The position numbers were made by a program, and so were the translations under genes. Shown in pieces: positions 53,911-64,000 of a stretch of 64,000 nucleotides of DNA (positions are counted from its first letter, which is position 1; each line of letters begins with the position of its first letter). The notes beneath the pieces are model-generated. The model had not been told where the DNA came from and ran no database searches. It saw nothing but the letters and a program-made list of their open reading frames with translations. This DNA is from Parus major (Eukaryota > Chordata > Aves > Passeriformes > Paridae), in assembly GCF_001522545.3 (NCBI RefSeq), contig NC_031776.1, positions 30,780,342-30,844,341 on the forward strand, given 5' to 3'.

Positions 53911-54694
53911 ATTAAAAAGGAGTTCTCAGAGGGATACCACAAAAATCAAATGCTGTCATCTGCCTCTCAGCCATTTGTAAGCCACCTCCACCTTTTCACT
54001 CAAAATGATAATCTGTCTCTCCTTTTTTTCCTATGTACTGCTGCTTGTGGAGGGAAAATAAGTAATGAACTAATTTAGACAGGTTACATTTTCCCCTGGT
54101 AGGATTTTACTCTTTGCTCTTGTGCTTGCCATAGGAAGCTCTTTTCATTGGGTGCAACTACTCCTATTTCTACACTCTATATTCAGAAGAGAGAAGATTC
54201 ACAAAAAAGGCCAAATCCTGTCTCTGCCACAGAGAGAGGAGGGAACAAATCCTCTCTGCCATCTCCCTTCATGTGCTTAAGGAGGACCTAGTAACAAGCT
54301 GATCAGTCCTGTCACCCACCATTTGCCAAACACATGCACACACACTGTTAACAAGTTCTCTTGGCCAAAATGATGCCTGAGGCAACAATACATCAGTGTC
54401 ACCATGGGCTCCAACCACACCAGGCCACACATATCCAGAGTGATCATAATTATAACTCAGCACCATCCTGTCTTAAAGGAAGAAAGAAAACAGCAGTTCC
54501 AAACAACTCTGAGATACGTTACTATAATTTAAAGTTATCTTTGGGTCTTTCCATTCCATCTCCAAAGCAGGGCAGGCAAGAATTGCTTCCAGCAGATGAC
54601 TTAGTAAATGAGAGCTGTAATGACATGCCTGGTTCTAATACCATGTAATTCCATACTATGACACACATTATAAATTGATAAAAACCCTCTCATT

Positions 54695-54716
54695 TTATCA
54701 TGTTATCATGTTATCA
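54695..54716. repeat. Short tandem repeat, unit ttatcatg x ~2.75
   Basis: The 8-base unit ttatcatg is present at 54695-54702 and 54703-54710, followed by a partial ttatca at 54711-54716. It is a perfect but very short minisatellite with no apparent function. Confidence 0.85.
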
Positions 54717-54794
54717 AGAAGAGGCTATCTGAAATGCATTGCCAGTATTCTGGTCTCTTGAAACCCACAAAATTTGCAGAAAGTTGATCTATAT

Positions 54795-54890
54795 CACAGG
54801 TAAAATGTTCAAGGGTTAAGCAGCTTGCTTAAAGCCCAAGAAAAGACATCAACAGATTGAAGTCTAAGAATTACTGCTCCCAGCACTGTC
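54795..54890 (-). mobile_element. MIR / CORE-SINE-like relic
   Basis: On the plus strand, cacaggtaaaatgttcaagg and gttaagcagcttgcttaaag are followed by aacagattgaagtctaagaa and ttactgctcccagcactg. This follows the reverse complement of MIR: gaggttaagtgacttgcccaag, then cagagctgggattagaac, then tcctgactcccagc-type words. The order and spacing are right while single bases are heavily diverged. It is inactive and very old. Confidence 0.5.
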
Positions 54891-57800
54891 AATGGTGCCC
54901 TGGACAATATCATGAAGTCTTACTCAAAAGTAACTCAGTGCAAGTCCTCAGGCCTCTTAACCCTCCTCTGGAAAAAGTCCTAGGTTGTAGAAAGCTGTAC
55001 TAATAAACTGAGATCTCAACAGTATGCTGTGATTACTTTAAATCCATGAAATACAACTCATAACAGCTAGCAAGACACTTTTTAGGAGAAGAGGCCAAAG
55101 GGTTTCCTTGAGAAAAAGATGATGGAAAAGCACCAAATTATTTTTGTGAGCAGAAAGGTTTCTTAGTCTTCCTGAAAAAAAAAATAAAAATCCTCCATCC
55201 TGTTCCTCTGGATAGAAAAGGACAGGTATATCAAACAAAAGCTGTTCTGGTTTACCACACTGCCTTCTCCACTACAGTGCTGAAGATTTTATTGCATGCT
55301 ATAAAGAGAGGAAAAACTCATCTTGTAGTCATATAAACACAGTGAACAACACAGAATAAGTATCAATTACTTTTGCAAGTTCCACTGATAGCTTCAAACC
55401 CTGAGGATAATTTCAAATGGTATGACAAAGACTTCAGTTAGATTAAAACATCAAAAGCAAACTAGCATTCAAAACCAAACAATTTCGTCTCTGCTCTGGA
55501 AGTTACAATAAATTTTCTGAACTGGCAGATTTCCCTCCTAGCTGTTCAGCTGTTCCTTTCCCACAGGTAAAATAAGTCAATCTGTTTGAGAAGACAATTT
55601 GCCACCCAGCTTACTTAATGCCACACATTAAAATTAAATGACTGACTAATTTTGTTGTCAAAGAGCTGTTTTAATGGGAATTCATGGTTAAAAGAAGCAG
55701 CCTCAACAGGGAAACAAAATCAGATAATGTTGACTTCCATGTGAATTAGATCTAAATAAAATAACCTATCAACTTTTTGCCTCTTTTTACATGGAACTTT
55801 CCTCAAATCCTTCAACAGGTCCCTGCATGTGTCAGTCCCTGTTTACTTTAATCACATGATCCAGCTTTGGCTCAGTGATGTTAGTATAAACACAAACATG
55901 ACTAACAGCAAACAGTCGATATGTGATAAATTTTTGCTCATCTGGAATTGAACATGATAAATTCTTGTAGCTTACTAGGAAGCCAGTGTAGCTGCATTTT
56001 CCATTCCCCTTGTTCCAGCATTAGTGGCTGTGGGAAGTGCGTGGCAGTGCTGGTGCTGGATGTATTCACACAGTGCTGTGCTCTGCCTTGCAGAGACATT
56101 TGAAGCAGCTTCAAATAAGTTACTTTGGTTCTGGAAAACAACTTGGCCATGTTAGCTCCCTGCATGGAGCCCAGCACGGGAAATTCCCTCTGCAGAGGCC
56201 TAAGGGAGTGTTACAGTCCTGCCCCAACCCAGGGAGCAGGTTCAGAGCCAGCTCAGTATCTCCACACGACACTGCTCTATGACCGCAGAAGTATTAAAAG
56301 TGTTCATTCTGCTTTCAGAAAAAGGCAGGAAAATTCTTTATCTCCACAGCATAAGTCACAACCTGAAAAGGTTTTCCTAGTCGTGGTGTGAGTTCATTTG
56401 ATTCATCCTAGAACACCATTCTTAACTGAAAGAATAAAAGTCACTCAGAGGTTAAGTGCCACCTTTGAAATGGTCTGCAGGAGCATGAAGCATGAAACAC
56501 TCACCCCTGCTTTTTGATCAAGTGAAGGGCTAAGGCCCAGGCCCCTTCACTGCTCTTTGTCTGCAAAGGAGCAAAAACCCAAGAGCACACTGACCATCAC
56601 TGCTGGGATCTGCTCCACGTTCCCTCGATTTCAAATAATCTTAGCAGTTCAGGTGAGCAGCCCAACGTGTTTTCAAAGGCTGAGCCATGCTCTTGGCTTT
56701 CCTACACTCATGGATACACATGTACTAATAACAGGGATTAGCTGTCATTAACCAGAACCACTTGCTTACAATATTTGGAATATCCTGGAAATATGAAGCC
56801 TTTACAATTTTAACACAGATATTCTTGCTCTACTTTATGTTCCAGGTTGCTTTGCTGAATGATTTGGGTCAAGTCTTGTGTGTTGACCTAGAGGTCAGTC
56901 ATGCCAGACACCTGGAACAACTTCTCTGACATCTGCCCTGCCCTGGTGCTGTTTCCTTATCCCTCCAAAATTACAGATACAGCAGAGCTCAGCATGCAGA
57001 AGTGTATCTTACTCTATATGAGTGGGTGTTATCTGTTAGTGTTGTTTATGTGATGCCACAGGTAAATGGACAATTTCAAGGCATTTTAAATTAGGCACCT
57101 TGTGCACATTGTCTCCATTTCATTTCAGAACTCTTTCAAATATCCCAGAAGTTTGGACAAGAAAAATTTCTGCTGTGCTCCAGCTTTGGCACATGTCTTT
57201 TAACAGATGGAAATTATTGTTATGCAGCCTTAGGTCATATCAGGATCGCTTTTTGTTACTGTAATGAGGCCAAATTAATACCTAGGACTTTCTGCCACTC
57301 AAAGGATTTTTAAAATATCAGGATTTCAGCCAGAACTCTAATGCTGATGTGTGCTTTTATGATATAATCTAACTGTAATTACCCCAACCAATATCAACAT
57401 AATAGTCATTCTAATTCTATAGGAAACTTGGGTATTCCATTGTATTCAAAAAATGCTTACTCTAAAAGGCTTTTCTCATTCCCATTGCAGGGTCAGCATT
57501 TCACCTTATGTGAAGTACAGTTGCAAATTAGAGAAATTAGGGTAATTATATTGAGCTAGACAGTCTTTGGGTTAGTCTCCATGAAAGTGTTGCTGCAAAA
57601 TAAGACAGGACAGGACAGCTGTCACTCTGTGCAACTTTACCATTAAGATTAGAAACATCTGCACTGAGAAGTGGTGTAGAATTGCTATTTTGTAGTGATT
57701 TACTGCTAATTTTGTAGACAAAAGCCTAAAGACAGCTTTCTGTTTTTAGGGCTTGTGCCTTTCAGATGCTTTTACATACAATGTAAAACTTTATTTACAA

Positions 57801-60800
57801 AATATTCACAGATTAATACTCAATTATTGTTCATTCACCATGCAGGACCTCCAGGGTTACCACTACCTCTGAAAAAGTCAAGCCATGAATGTTTGAATTT
57901 TTTTAACTTTTACTTGGGTGTCAAAAGTTTGTACTGAATATTTAACAATTCTGGACAAATGATAAAATGACAACTTTACAGTTCAGCTTTTTCTCTTTCT
58001 CCACCTTCAGCACTGGAAACCTCCTGTAATAATTCTCAGCATCTTTGCTGAATCCAATAGGGCTGTTCACTAACTGTGGTTTCCAGCTGCTGCCCAACAT
58101 ACCTGAAAATTTCCACCAAACTCAACATCCTGAGCATCATACTTGAAACAGATTAAGACAGAATTAGATTGCCCAGATGCATTACAAAAGAAAAGTTTAC
58201 AAGAAGAACTAAACTGAATGTTACTAAAATATAGTGAACTTAATATAAAAAAGCTTGGTATCTTCTTTCCCCTCCTCCTCTTCTCTCCTCAGAAGTATTC
58301 AATGACCAGATAGTAGTCATAAAAATAAACAGCAAATGCTACTGTAACTTAATAGGGGTTATGTACCAGAAATGGTAAATATAATGACAGGAGTTGCTTT
58401 ACTATTACATGGTATGGTTTTTAAAATCTAATTATTACTGTCAGAAACTGTGCTAAAAATAAGTTCTCTCGTTGCATTTTTTCTACATGACAGATAAATG
58501 TAGGAATGTAGCATTCTCAAGGAACTGTTTGTACTAGGCAATGCTGTATTTTCTCTCCACCCAGCAGAACTTCCAGAAGAACATCACATGAATTTTGCAT
58601 GTATATCAAGGAGATAATAGTCACCACAGGCTGTAAAAACTGGAAGATCATAGACATGCAAGTATATGCAGGTGATACAAGCAAACTACATTTTCTTCAT
58701 GCCAAAAAGGCCTCTCTAATCTCCAAGCTAGTGAAAATGTCCTCATGGCTCCAATATTTTCCCTGCAGCCACAACAATTTTTACATATGCAGCTATTTGA
58801 TTTTATCCCCTAGAAGGACAAACCCAGCAAGTGACAGTGTCCATCAACTCCCTTAAAGCTTACATACAATTTATATACATCTTGAAAATTAGTCTGCATA
58901 CTCAGGTTCTCTGTAGGTATTAAAATCCTACCATCACTTCTCAAGTAAGAGAAGGAAGAATGTTGATTTTAGCTATTCAGACATAATTCTCCCTAAACTG
59001 AGTGACGAGTCAAACCATATAGGGACATTAGGTGATTCCAGGTCACTGTTCCACTGTGATCATCCCCACAGAGTTGGTTTAGCTCAGAAATGTTTGGTGT
59101 CAGGAGCTGAAACCACAGTTGCTCATCACCCAAGCAGCTGCTTAGGACAAGACGCCCCATGCGTGCTGGAGTGGGGCTGTCTGACACCAAGGCACTGAAG
59201 CCAACATGGTTTTATTTACTCAAAAATGTGTATGGTCATGCCTTGTACTCCTAAAAGAATGGCCCTGCTTCCATGGGGAATGGCAGTGTTTGGTGCTATG
59301 AACTAAAAAACCACTTGTCCCAAACAGTGCCAAAGAAGAGACGAAGCAGCACAGTCCAGTTCTGACTGTGCTGTTCCACACCTCCTGGCCTGGCTGGGTG
59401 GCACTTGGCTTCTCCAGAAAATGTCAAGAACTCACCTCAGAATGATTAATGCCACATTTTCTAACTAGGAAGTATTCACTTTTCACACATACTGAAAACT
59501 GTTGTACTTAAGCTGTTGTACTCTGGAAACGTCTTTGAGGAAAACAACACAGGTGTTGGAAGAAAGGCAGCAGCAGAGACATTTCCCAAAGAAGATGTTC
59601 ACCTGGAATATCTTCCATCTGAGTTTGTGGGTGCTCAAGCCCTCTAACCAGCCACCTCAGCCTCACAGAAATCTTTTCTGGGAATTACACAACGACCAAG
59701 AGCCTGCACCTTACCACAACACTTACTCCTTGCTCTAGAATTTAAGCTTTAATTAAAAGTTTCTACACCTTATGCCTGCAAGGAAAATTTATCAAAACAC
59801 AAGCAGAACATAAACATTCAACCTATATAAAGCTTGAGACAACAGCTCAGAAACTCTGTTTTTCTTCTTAGCACATCACTGAAGTGAAATCACAGCATTT
59901 CCTAAAGGCAGCTTCACTGAAAACACCGGATTTTTAATAAACATTAAAGTGTAGTTCTCAGGAGGGTTTTTACCACCCTTCCCAAAGCAGCCTACAAGAT
60001 TTTTGCCTTCAGCCTCACTGTTTTTCCCCAAGAAAACCTATACTTCTTTCCTATCTAAAACAAATTTAAAAGCAAGATATTGACAGACTACAATAAATTG
60101 TACTGAGCAACAGTATAATGATTTATTTAGTAGAGCTTTCCACAGGCATGTATTGACACATTTGCTTAGGCAAAATCACCCTCCTTCCAAAAAAATCTTG
60201 AGTTGCAACCAAGACTTTAAGGAAATGCTGCAAGGTGTTGGGGCTGGGCAAGTACCCCCATGGTGGTGCAGCTCTTACCTCATGAGCCTCTGTGTCACAG
60301 ACACCAGCACAAAACTGCCTCATGCCCATGTATTTAACACCACAATTAAAAGCTGACAGAATGACTGTTGATGTCCATGGGGATCCATTACCTTCCATGG
60401 GATTTGGGCATATGTACCACACCAAGCACCACCAAAGGAGAAAGGCCCCCACAAAGAACACTCCTGAACAAGATCCAAAGCCAAAGGGGAAACCTCACGC
60501 TGCTTGTGGCTCATCCCTACCATGCAGTGCCATCTCAGACTCCAGAATGATAGTTCCCAGCCTCCAGGGAACAGCAGACACACATTTCAGTCATGGCACT
60601 CTGCAGAGGACATACAAACCCAGGTTTGTTCCAGGACAAAACAACAGAAGTAGCGAGGCACAGCAGTGATTTCACAAATCCACAGTCACTCATGTCACAG
60701 CTGCTCTTCACAGCGAGCCCAAAGCTGCACAGGGAGCTGTCAGCAGCCTCAGTCCCTCTCCCCATCCCAGGAATGCTCTCCCGCCTCCTCCCCTGTTCCC

Positions 60801-63800
60801 TATCACAGCTCAGGGTGACTCAGCTCAGCTCCCAGGAGGAAAATCATCCCTGCTGCTCACGCACATGAACTCTATCTGTCCACAAGGATACACGTGCACT
60901 TCTGAGAAACCATAAAAAGGAGAGGAAGAGAAATCCATGGGGAATGGTAGGACAGAAATGGACTGGCACACACAGCCACAGCTATCCTGCATTAAAATGA
61001 AGCTACATCCATGTGGGTTTCCAGGAAAAAAGCTGCTATAGGATCTTCCATTACACATCATTCAGTGCAGTGAGGTGTGCTGTGCTTGCACAAGGTGCCC
61101 CCAAACTTTTGCATATTGATTTTATTCCTTGCTCTGATGAAAGATATAAAGCTTTTAAACTTTCTTCATACAAAAACCAAATTTATCTTCTATACTGAGC
61201 CAAGGGTATTGACATTGCAACCCTGCTGGTACCCACTAAAGAATCTTATAGTAGGCAACTCTTTCTCATCAATTGGCTTTAAAGACTCAAATACCTGTGC
61301 ACTGTCACAAATCCCTCCAATATTTATGGCTTGCAGTCACTCACCTAATAACTGCAAAAGCGCCTTTATGGGACTATATAGTTAAAAGGAGGAAAACAAG
61401 GGGGAATCCAGTGTAACACCACTTCTCCTACCTTGACTGAATGACAGAGATTGCCCCTTACTCCCATTTCTCTTCCTTCATTCCTGTTCAAGTATGAATG
61501 ATAGCATCCAGTGGACATACCCCTGGGAAGAATGGAGCTTCCTTCACCACAGAAATTCTGCTTTTGTAAAATGCTTAAAGCTTCTAAGTATCCTTATAAC
61601 ACACAAGTTTCCAGTTCAAAGGATTGTGCTCTGTCTCCATGGCACTCAGCTCCTACAGTGGTGCTAAAAAGAGGAATTTGGTTCAGCTCTACCTACACAC
61701 CATGCTAGAAAAAAAACAAAAAATAATCCCAAACAACTCAGTGGTCCTCAATCCTTCCACTGCAAATACATTTTCTAATCCAGCGCTCCAAATCACACCT
61801 TCAGGGCCTGATAAATCCTGGCCCAGTTCAAAATTAATATGTGCTGATAAAAGATCAGTCTATGAAAATGAAAGGTTTGGACAGTGGGAACAACTTCACT
61901 TTTTTGTAAGGGCAGTGCTTGGTTGTATATAAAGACCCCAACAGCTCTGGAACAGCCTTGGTACAAAGATGGGAAGTGAGCTGAAACATGAGGAAGCTCT
62001 TCCCACTGCTACCGGCACATACACAGCTGCCATCAAAGAATGCCTCTCACCTGAATTTTTTCAAGACACAAAAATAAATTACCACATGAGTCACCATTTC
62101 TTGGTTTCTCTCTGAACAAGAGTACACACAAAAGTTTTATAAACCACTTTGTGCAAGACACTTTTTAGTATATTGCCAAAGACCCAAATTACTAAAAAAG
62201 CCCCCAGGGCCTGGAGATGCTGCATGGTAAGGAAATATTTCAATTTTGATCTTTACCAGTTCTACTGACCAAGATATGCTGTTGTAACCACAGAACTCAT
62301 CAGGGGATGAAAGAGTTAATAAAAACATAGGAAGCTGCACAATTACATGAAGTACAATCTGTCACTCAGATATTGGAAATGGACTATGAAGATGCCAGCA
62401 TAAGTGCATGTACTCGTATACAGAGAACACTTTAAACAGTTGACCATGATTTATACATGCTGCAGCTGTCACACAAGCTATTTCTGACATCCAAAGAGCC
62501 TGTGCATACTTTCAATGGAAGAAATTTCTAGTTATTTGCCATTTTGTAGGACTGTAAATCACATAAATGCTGATATTATGACCATGTGCTCTGACAGTTT
62601 GCATCAACAGACCATCCTGGAAGAATTACAATGATGAATTATTGACAGTATCTCATATAGCTGGCAAACATTTATTTGAAATGCTGTGGTACTGCCTCTC
62701 TCTGGTCTTGAGATTGACCCTAATGTAAACTGTAGCATACAACAGATCAAAAAATATATAGCCTAGCTCCCAATTTGTGATCTCATTTTCATCATTCCAT
62801 GGTTCCCATAAAGATTGTTTATTATTGATGTGAAATGCTGGAACCAAAATATCCTGTAGCTGGAAGCTGGAAATCTCAGTAACTGAGTCAGAGTGACTCT
62901 TCTGGCCTTCTCTCAATATGCTTTATTTCTTCTGTTGAATAAACAAACAGTCCCATTCTGTAATGACAACATGACCCAGGATTTTCCCATATTGTTTTGA
63001 CAGATGTTGTCAGGGACTGATTACAAAAACCTGTACACCTAGATACGTACTTCTGTGATATTCCATAACATGACTGAACTACATGCAGAATAAACTAATG
63101 TTGTAGGAAGCTGTGCTAATGAAAAGCCTCTGACTGTGGAAATTCAACTGTAAAATAATTTTTCCAACTGCAGCAAAACTATTTTTAAGGGTGCTGGAGA
63201 TAAAAATATGTTATTTGGTACATTGTACTAATAGGGCAGAGAAAACAATGATGGACTTATTACCAAAATACCTTAGTGTTTAGTTCAGGCACTTTGCAGG
63301 GAAAGATCAGCTCCTTTTCCAAGTCTCAGTACTCCAAAACCCTCAGCCAGAACAGCCAGACCAGCCCTGTCTGATATTTAGCTCAGTAAATTCAGTCAGA
63401 ATTTAGTCTATTAACAATGGTTTTGTGCTCTGTGTTTACAGGTAGGTGGAAAATGCATCAAATCTGGTGGGGTTGAACTATAAACAATTATTTTAAAGGT
63501 TTTTCTAGGACTTGTGTTGCAGGAGGTGTGGGAGAAGATGCTGTTTCACTGACCATACCCATCCACTATTTTAAAAAATAAATAAAAATAGACTGAATCT
63601 CCATTACAATTACACACAGAACTGTGAAACAGGAAAAAAAATTCTATTATCAGGTGTTAATGTTCTCTTCGTAACTGTTAAAAGGAGACCCAGACACTGC
63701 AACATCATGGGATGTCCTTTTGAATGCTACTTTTCAGGTCTGTAGCCTCCCCTGGCCCTGACATTTACTTGTTAAATAGGAAATCAGAGTACCAAGAGGA

Positions 63801-63876
63801 CAATATTTTTTTGAAGCTCAGGGAGAATGGGGGGACATCACAGTGAGGGTATTTGGACAAGCCAGACAGTTTTTAT
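54891..63876. other. Unique non-coding stretch, no gene seen
   Basis: No exon, RNA gene or recognisable repeat could be supported. Overlapping open frames at 60123-60868 (up to 125 codons on both strands) lie in a slightly GC-richer patch and have no domain. TATATAAAG words occur near 59825 and at 61926-61934. The second is followed 62 bases later by an ATG opening only 29 codons, which is not enough to call a promoter or gene. Confidence 0.65.
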
Positions 63877-63958
63877 GCAAACCTGGCTGCATAATAATTC
63901 TGGAAATTAAAAACCTTCTGCAAACCTGGCTGACTAATAATTCTGGAAATTAAAAACC
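63877..63958. repeat. Two-copy tandem duplication, 43-bp period
   Basis: The unit gcaaacctggctg...aataattctggaaattaaaaacc occurs at 63877-63915 and again at 63920-63958, with ttct between the copies. The copies differ only around cat versus act after gctg, so the duplication is recent compared with the other relics in the window. It is likely to be polymorphic between individuals. Confidence 0.93.
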
Positions 63959-64000
63959 CATAACTCTGTATGACTGACCAAAGAGATAACATCATTTCAT

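Larger units (their letters stand above)
49141..54794. other. Unique non-coding stretch with two CpG-retaining patches, no gene seen
   Basis: No exon or RNA gene was recognised. Inside are a possible old repeat relic at about 52790-52830, a CpG-richer patch at 53118-53226, a second patch containing an octamer motif at 53800-53910, and an 8-bp microsatellite-like repeat (ttatcatg, about 2.75 copies) at 54695-54716. Open frames are all short and unremarkable. Confidence 0.6.

Noticed and set aside
61926..62075. TATATAAAG word followed by an ATG opening a short frame (MRKLFPLLPA...), possibly a promoter plus small secreted peptide
   Set aside because: The frame is only 29 codons long, the hydrophobic part is too short for a signal peptide, and no good splice donor follows. 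Similar TATA words occur elsewhere without any gene.

Overview
This 64 kb window looks like non-coding nuclear DNA from a bird. It is AT-rich and mostly CpG-poor, with long runs of unique sequence. The clearest taxonomic signal is CR1-type LINE 3' ends of the avian kind, at 21.71-21.78 kb and as an inverted pair at 33.96-34.39 kb. Older amniote relics are also present: MIR/CORE-SINE-like fragments, an old CR1-clade tail, and fragments of repeats seen across turtles, crocodilians and birds. I found no rRNA, tRNA, CRISPR array, bacterial operon structure or intact mobile element. These identifications rest on remembered family consensus patterns, not on a database search.

No protein-coding gene or exon could be supported. 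The longest open frames (175, 151 and 136 codons) are about what chance gives in 64 kb of six-frame sequence at this base composition. None shows a recognisable domain or a convincing exon structure. The window is best read as an intergenic stretch or part of a very large intron.

Layout: 0-9.3 kb is mostly unique AT-rich DNA with a small 38-bp-period duplication near 4.54 kb. 9.37-9.44 kb holds an old CR1-clade relic on the minus strand. 11.07-11.11 kb holds a short perfect hairpin. 17.11 kb has a 20-base A run and 18.41-18.57 kb an AT-rich simple repeat. 21.7-22.74 kb carries a young-looking CR1 end and an ancient MIR whose central segment is repeated three times. 23.2-23.55 kb (minus) has an open frame that begins like a signal peptide and runs into a donor-like site; this is only a weak lead. 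33.96-34.39 kb holds two CR1 ends facing outward. 43-54 kb is mostly unique, with old repeat relics at 46.9, 49.06-49.14 and 52.8 kb. A CpG-rich island-like patch (53.11-53.23 kb) and an octamer-containing patch (53.8-53.9 kb) could be regulatory. 54.8 kb has another MIR relic. The last 130 bases contain a 43-bp tandem duplication.

I found no convincing previously undescribed system. The leads most worth checking are the CpG/octamer patch at 53.1-53.9 kb, the 11.07 kb hairpin, the internally expanded MIR and the signal-peptide-like frame.
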